NCBI GenBank assembly: GCA_964392915.1
Contig: CAYMRS010000007.1
Location: 1-64,000, forward strand
Origin: JAAYUK01 sp964392915
Lineage (GTDB): Bacteria > Nitrospirota > Thermodesulfovibrionia > Thermodesulfovibrionales > Dissulfurispiraceae
Length of the DNA stretch: 64,000 bases
Direction of reading: 5' to 3'
Shown here in pieces: positions 60,388-64,000 of the stretch. The position numbers and the translations under genes were made by a program. How positions within the stretch are numbered: the stretch's first letter is position 1; the number at the start of each line of letters is the position of its first letter. The notes beneath the pieces are model-generated. The model saw nothing but the letters and a program-made list of their open reading frames with translations, had not been told where the DNA came from and ran no database searches.

Positions 60388-61753
60388 TCGGCCGGCTCTG
60401 CGGTGCTGATGGCCCAGTGCCAGGCTTCCTGCGTCTGCGCCCGCGCTTGATCTTCTCCTGTCCGCCATCAGCGACAGCGGGAGCAGCCGTCACCGGAGGA
60501 ACCGTCTTTGCCTGATGCGTCCTCCGTCCGGTTCGTTCCTTCGTCTCGGGACGTCCTTTCCGGGCATGAAGCGGTTTTACGTAAGGACTGCGCGGTGGTC
60601 TCTTGTAATCGGTCACAATCATTTCGTCGGTTATGGGTGACACCGGGATTTTTTGTTTGATATAGGCTTCTATCTCGGGCAACGCGAGGATGTAATCTTC
60701 GCATGCGAGGGTTATCGCGGCGCCCTCCGCTCCCGCGCGCGCCGTTCTGCCGATGCGATGCACATAGTCCTGCGGATCCTGCGGGAGGTCATAATTGATG
60801 ACATGCGTCACGTCGTCGATATGTATCCCCCTGCTCGCCACATCGGAGGCGATGAGAACCGGAAACGCGCCCTCCTTGAACCCCGCGAGAACGCTCAGCC
60901 GTTTTTTCTGCGGAACATCGCCGGTAATAGCTTCCGACCTGATGCCGTTTGCATCCAGTTTGCGGTGCAACCGCTCAGCAGTACTCTTCATATTGCAGAA
61001 AACAAGGTAGCGCCCAGCAGGCCCCCCCCGTATCAGCCAGAGCAGGAGGCCGAACTTTTCCTTTTTGCCGACATGGTATATCATCTGTTCGACCCGCTCC
61101 ACCGTCACCTGTTCGGGCGTAATCTCATACCGCTCGGGCATGTTCATGTATTCGTGCGCAAGCTCCATGACACGATGCGAAAGGGTCGCGGAGAAGAGCA
61201 TCGACTGGCGCTGATCATAAGGCGCCATGCGTTTCAGCAGAAACCGCAGGTCGCTGATAAACCCCATGTCGAACATGCGATCCGCCTCGTCGATCACCAA
61301 AAACTGCGTCTTTCTGAGACTGTAGACCTTCTGTTTCAGATAATCGATAAGGCGGCCGGGCGTGCCGACCAGCATATCGACACCCTGTGAAAGATCGGTG
61401 CGCTGCTTGTTGTAGTCGATACCGCCGTAAACCGGAACAATGCGGAAGCCGGTCGATCCCCCGATGACCCGCGCTTCTTCATAGATTTGAATAACGAGTT
61501 CGCGGGTCGGCGCAACAACAAGCACCCGCGGAGAGGGGCCGATGCCCGGATGCGGCATGGTCAGCATGCGCGAGAAGATTGCTATCAGGAACGCCGCCGT
61601 CTTTCCGGTGCCGGTCTGCGCCTGAGCCGCGATATCTTTTCCCTGCAAGGCTTCCGGCAGCGTCAGCGCCTGCACCGGGGTGCATTCGGTAAATCCGGCT
61701 GCTCTGATGCCTTTGCGGACAGCCTCGGGGAGAGCTAATTCGTCAAATTTCAT
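60377..61753 (-). CDS. DEAD-box RNA helicase (RhlE/RhlB type)
   Basis: A 458-residue RNA helicase with the Q motif region FTECTPVQALTLP, Walker A AQTGTGKT, DEADRMFD, SAT in MLFSATLSHRV, and YVHRIGRTARAG. A basic C-terminal tail (from about residue 385, with KGRPETKERTGRR and IKRGRRRRK) should bind RNA. Such enzymes act in ribosome assembly or RNA decay; its overlap with an rRNA methyltransferase gene favours ribosome assembly. Confidence 0.95.
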   Translation of the reverse strand: MKFDELALPEAVRKGIRAAGFTECTPVQALTLPEALQGKDIAAQAQTGTGKTAAFLIAIFSRMLTMPHPGIGPSPRVLVVAPTRELVIQIYEEARVIGGSTGFRIVPVYGGIDYNKQRTDLSQGVDMLVGTPGRLIDYLKQKVYSLRKTQFLVIDEADRMFDMGFISDLRFLLKRMAPYDQRQSMLFSATLSHRVMELAHEYMNMPERYEITPEQVTVERVEQMIYHVGKKEKFGLLLWLIRGGPAGRYLVFCNMKSTAERLHRKLDANGIRSEAITGDVPQKKRLSVLAGFKEGAFPVLIASDVASRGIHIDDVTHVINYDLPQDPQDYVHRIGRTARAGAEGAAITLACEDYILALPEIEAYIKQKIPVSPITDEMIVTDYKRPPRSPYVKPLHARKGRPETKERTGRRTHQAKTVPPVTAAPAVADGGQEKIKRGRRRRKPGTGPSAPQSRPNAE

Positions 61754-61906
61754 GGGTTCACTTTCTTTTCAGCTGACAGAGTTGCGGGACATGATCAAAA
61801 TGTCCTGTCTGAAATTATAAACGACCGGGTCAGAAATTAGCTATATATCTCAATAGACTGGGCGTATTCTTCGCTCTGTACTTTCTTGAGGCGTAGTCTG
61901 AATTCG

Positions 61907-62671
61907 TCATTTTTCTTCCATCCCGAACCATTTCTCATGGATTTTCCGGTACTCTGACGATCCGACAAAAATGGTGATTTCCTTGTTGAGACGCTGCACA
62001 AGATTGAGGTCTCCTTTTCGCACCGCAATCGCCCTCCGGACAACGCCAACAGGGTGCCCGACCGTCTTGATTTTGGTCTCAATGCCAGCATCTTTCAGCA
62101 TTCCACGCACACGCTCGGCGGATGCGGTAAAAGCGTCAATCCGCAGTTCCAGCAGCGCCGTGATGACCTCCTGATAGCCCGGATACAGTTCTATCGATAT
62201 TCCTTCTGTTTTTCTCAAATACCCGACCGCCGCGCTTGCCCTGACAGCGCCGACTATCATTCCGGGAGCGAGTTCCTGAATTTTCACATCGTCCGATCTG
62301 ACAAAAATGAGCAACGGAATCGATTCATACGGTTCAGTGAAGTCGAATATCTTTTTGCGCTCATCGCTGATGGCAACACTGGGCGTCAAAGCGGCATTTT
62401 CATTCTCGAATTTCATGACAAGTTCTGCATAAGTCGGGACGAACACATGCTTCACCTTCAGGCCGGCTTTTTTTGCAAGTACATTCATAATCTCGACCTG
62501 AAAGCCCGAAATGGCACCGGTTTGTGCATCCAGGAAACTGAGCGGTCTGCCGTAATCCTGCACAACAGAGAGAAGAACCGGTTCCAGATCATCAGTGGCG
62601 GCACAGGCGAATGCGGGCACGAACAGTATCAGGCATACCAGGAATGCAGTAATGACTGTACGCTGCTTCAT
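61907..62671 (-). CDS. Periplasmic solute-binding protein (SBP family 3)
   Basis: A 254-residue exported protein with a signal peptide MKQRTVITAFLVCLILFVPAFACAA and a type II periplasmic-binding fold. GRPLSFLDAQTGAISGFQVEIMNVLAKKAGL is the family entry motif, and the second lobe starts near GMIVGAVRASAAVGYL. GAGG lies about eight bases before the ATG at 62671; 39 earlier codons are unlike a signal peptide. No permease or ATPase gene is adjacent, so it may serve a distant ABC transporter or be a sensor. Amino-acid-like ligands are typical. Confidence 0.9.
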   Translation of the reverse strand: MKQRTVITAFLVCLILFVPAFACAATDDLEPVLLSVVQDYGRPLSFLDAQTGAISGFQVEIMNVLAKKAGLKVKHVFVPTYAELVMKFENENAALTPSVAISDERKKIFDFTEPYESIPLLIFVRSDDVKIQELAPGMIVGAVRASAAVGYLRKTEGISIELYPGYQEVITALLELRIDAFTASAERVRGMLKDAGIETKIKTVGHPVGVVRRAIAVRKGDLNLVQRLNKEITIFVGSSEYRKIHEKWFGMEEK

Positions 62672-62800
62672 TACCGTGAGCCTCACTGATGATGCGCCCT
62701 TCATCTCACCACACCATCTCCGCATGCAGCGAGTATAACAAAAGAGAGGCGAAGGCCGGAGCCCTCGCCTTTGCCTGGACTGCTGCATCGCGGAAATCTG

Positions 62801-64000
62801 CTAGCGAATATCGCCGTGATAATCCTGCAACGACTTCACCTCACTGCCCCGTGAACGGAATGCTTCGATTCCGCGGGCGGCGGCAACCGCGGCGGCGAGG
62901 GTCGTGAGGTACGGAATCTTGTGTTTGATTGCGGCTTTCCTGATGTATGAGTCGTCATTCTGACTGAGCCGGCCGCCCGGCGTGTTGATGACGAGCTGCA
63001 CCTGACGATTCTTGATAGCATCCACGACGTTGGGCCGTCCCTCATGCATTTTATCGATTCTCTCAGCCTGCACGCCATGCTCCGCGAGCAGTTTGTGAGT
63101 TCCCTGCGTTGCCATGATTTTGAAGCCGAGCGTCCCAAATCGTTTCGCGACCTGCAATGCCGCCTGCTTGTCGGCATCCGCAACCGTAATGAGAACCGCG
63201 CCTTCGGTGGGAAGCGCCTGCAGCGCCCCCTCCTGCGCCTTGAAGTATGCGACGCCGAAGCTGTCGGCAAGTCCGAGCACTTCTCCCGTTGACCGCATTT
63301 CGGGACCGAGCACCGGATCGACTTCCGGAAACATCGAGAAGGGAAACACCGACTCTTTCACGCCGAAGTACGGCACATGCTTAAGGCTGAGATCCAGTTC
63401 CGCCAGCCTGCCGCCAAGCATCATTGCGGTAGCCATGCGCGTCATCGGAATGTTGCAGACCTTCGAAACGAGCGGCACCGTGCGCGACGCCCGGGGGTTC
63501 GCTTCGAGCACATAGACAACGTCATCCGCAATCGCGTACTGCATGTTCATGAGGCCGACGACATTCAACTCCACCGCGATCGTCCGGGTGGCGTCACGGA
63601 TGGTTTCGAGATGCTTCGCCGGGATGCTGACAGGCGGAATGACGCACGCGGAGTCGCCGGAATGAATGCCCGCGAGCTCAATATGCTCCATGACTGCGGG
63701 AACAAAAGCATCAGAGCCGTCGGCAATGGCGTCGGCTTCCGCTTCGATGGCATTGGAGAGAAACTTGTCGATAAGAATCGGTCGCTCCGGCGTCACACCG
63801 ACCGCTTTTGCGACATAGTGGGACAGCATCTCTGAATCGTGGACGATTTCCATGCCGCGGCCTCCGAGCACATAGGAAGGCCGGACCATGAGAGGATACC
63901 CTATTCTTTCGGCAACGGCGAGCGCCTCCGGCAGGGTGCTCGCCATGCCGGCGTCCGGCATGGGAATGCCGATTTTTTTCATCATCTGCCGGAAACGGTC
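62801..64000 (-). CDS. carB: Carbamoyl-phosphate synthase large subunit, C-terminal part (cut)
   Basis: The large subunit makes carbamoyl phosphate from glutamine-derived ammonia, bicarbonate and two ATP. The window holds about 400 C-terminal residues of a protein usually near 1070, and the frame runs off the right edge. Visible are the second ATP-grasp domain (RIGYPLMVRPSYVLGGRGMEIV, IADDVVYVLEANPRASRTVP) and the methylglyoxal-synthase-like allosteric domain (GAVLITVADADKQ, LVINTPGGR), which binds regulators such as UMP. It is read toward the solute-binding protein gene with 129 bases between. Confidence 0.96.
   Translation of the reverse strand, partial: DRFRQMMKKIGIPMPDAGMASTLPEALAVAERIGYPLMVRPSYVLGGRGMEIVHDSEMLSHYVAKAVGVTPERPILIDKFLSNAIEAEADAIADGSDAFVPAVMEHIELAGIHSGDSACVIPPVSIPAKHLETIRDATRTIAVELNVVGLMNMQYAIADDVVYVLEANPRASRTVPLVSKVCNIPMTRMATAMMLGGRLAELDLSLKHVPYFGVKESVFPFSMFPEVDPVLGPEMRSTGEVLGLADSFGVAYFKAQEGALQALPTEGAVLITVADADKQAALQVAKRFGTLGFKIMATQGTHKLLAEHGVQAERIDKMHEGRPNVVDAIKNRQVQLVINTPGGRLSQNDDSYIRKAAIKHKIPYLTTLAAAVAAARGIEAFRSRGSEVKSLQDYHGDIR

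Noticed and set aside
61837..62091. 84-codon minus-strand frame at the end of the solute-binding gene
   Set aside because: It overlaps the 3' end of the solute-binding gene in another frame and lacks a ribosome site.
1..64000. CRISPR arrays, insertion sequences, prophage or integron sites
   Set aside because: No regularly spaced repeats, transposase or integrase motifs, or long terminal inverted repeats were seen on reading through the window.

Overview
The window (about 54% GC by eye) reads as chromosomal core DNA of a Gram-negative, probably anaerobic bacterium. The evidence is lipoprotein signals, an AmpG-type muropeptide permease, a periplasmic M48 protease, an alpha-2-macroglobulin/PBP1C pair, a MacA-like adaptor with its ABC exporter, two PilT ATPases, a four-subunit pyruvate:ferredoxin oxidoreductase (porGDAB) and an orphan hypD. 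The gene set fits Nitrospirota or a former deltaproteobacterial lineage; that placement is inference, not a search result. I see no phage, insertion sequence or CRISPR array.

Layout. 0.1-6.8 kb: a cupin, secA (minus), then pilT, a pilT-like paralog and a degenerate receiver protein, facing a cyclic-nucleotide-binding protein. 7.1-12.4 kb: a lipoprotein cyclophilin, a PAS-GGDEF diguanylate cyclase, a Usp protein, and a sodium:solute symporter followed by a GAF-HD-GYP phosphodiesterase. 12.5-19.7 kb (minus): hypD-moeA-pepA-pth-rplY-prs-tRNA-Gln-ispE, where the end of ispE overlaps the tRNA. 19.8-28 kb: a thioester alpha-2-macroglobulin and pbpC. 28-32.2 kb (minus): an unknown protein, a secreted TPR protein, then a compact unit lapA / radical SAM-SPASM enzyme / an unannotated 20-residue Cys-rich peptide, with its own promoter and terminator. 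This unit is the best candidate for an undescribed system. 32.2-38.2 kb: peptidoglycan recycling (nagZ, ampG, a DUF1460 amidase-like protein, nagA) ending in a BepA-like protease.

38.3-48.8 kb: acylphosphatase, bioB, a decayed hybrid histidine kinase remnant, corA, a CAP-domain protein, a MacAB-like exporter, engB, bioW and a lipid kinase. BioW and BioB supply the first and last steps of a pimelate-dependent biotin route. 48.8-53.8 kb: porGDAB and citrate synthase. 54-64 kb: a small GGQ release-factor-like protein, an ArsA-type ATPase with two unknown partners, a TFIIB-zinc protein, a UvrD-type helicase, an RlmL-type methyltransferase overlapping a DEAD-box helicase, a solute-binding protein and the 3' part of carB, cut by the window end.

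Several genes without a Shine-Dalgarno sequence (cupin, secA, nagZ, and less clearly acyP, nagA and the TPR gene) have a -10-like box only 5-6 bases before the ATG, which suggests leaderless mRNAs.
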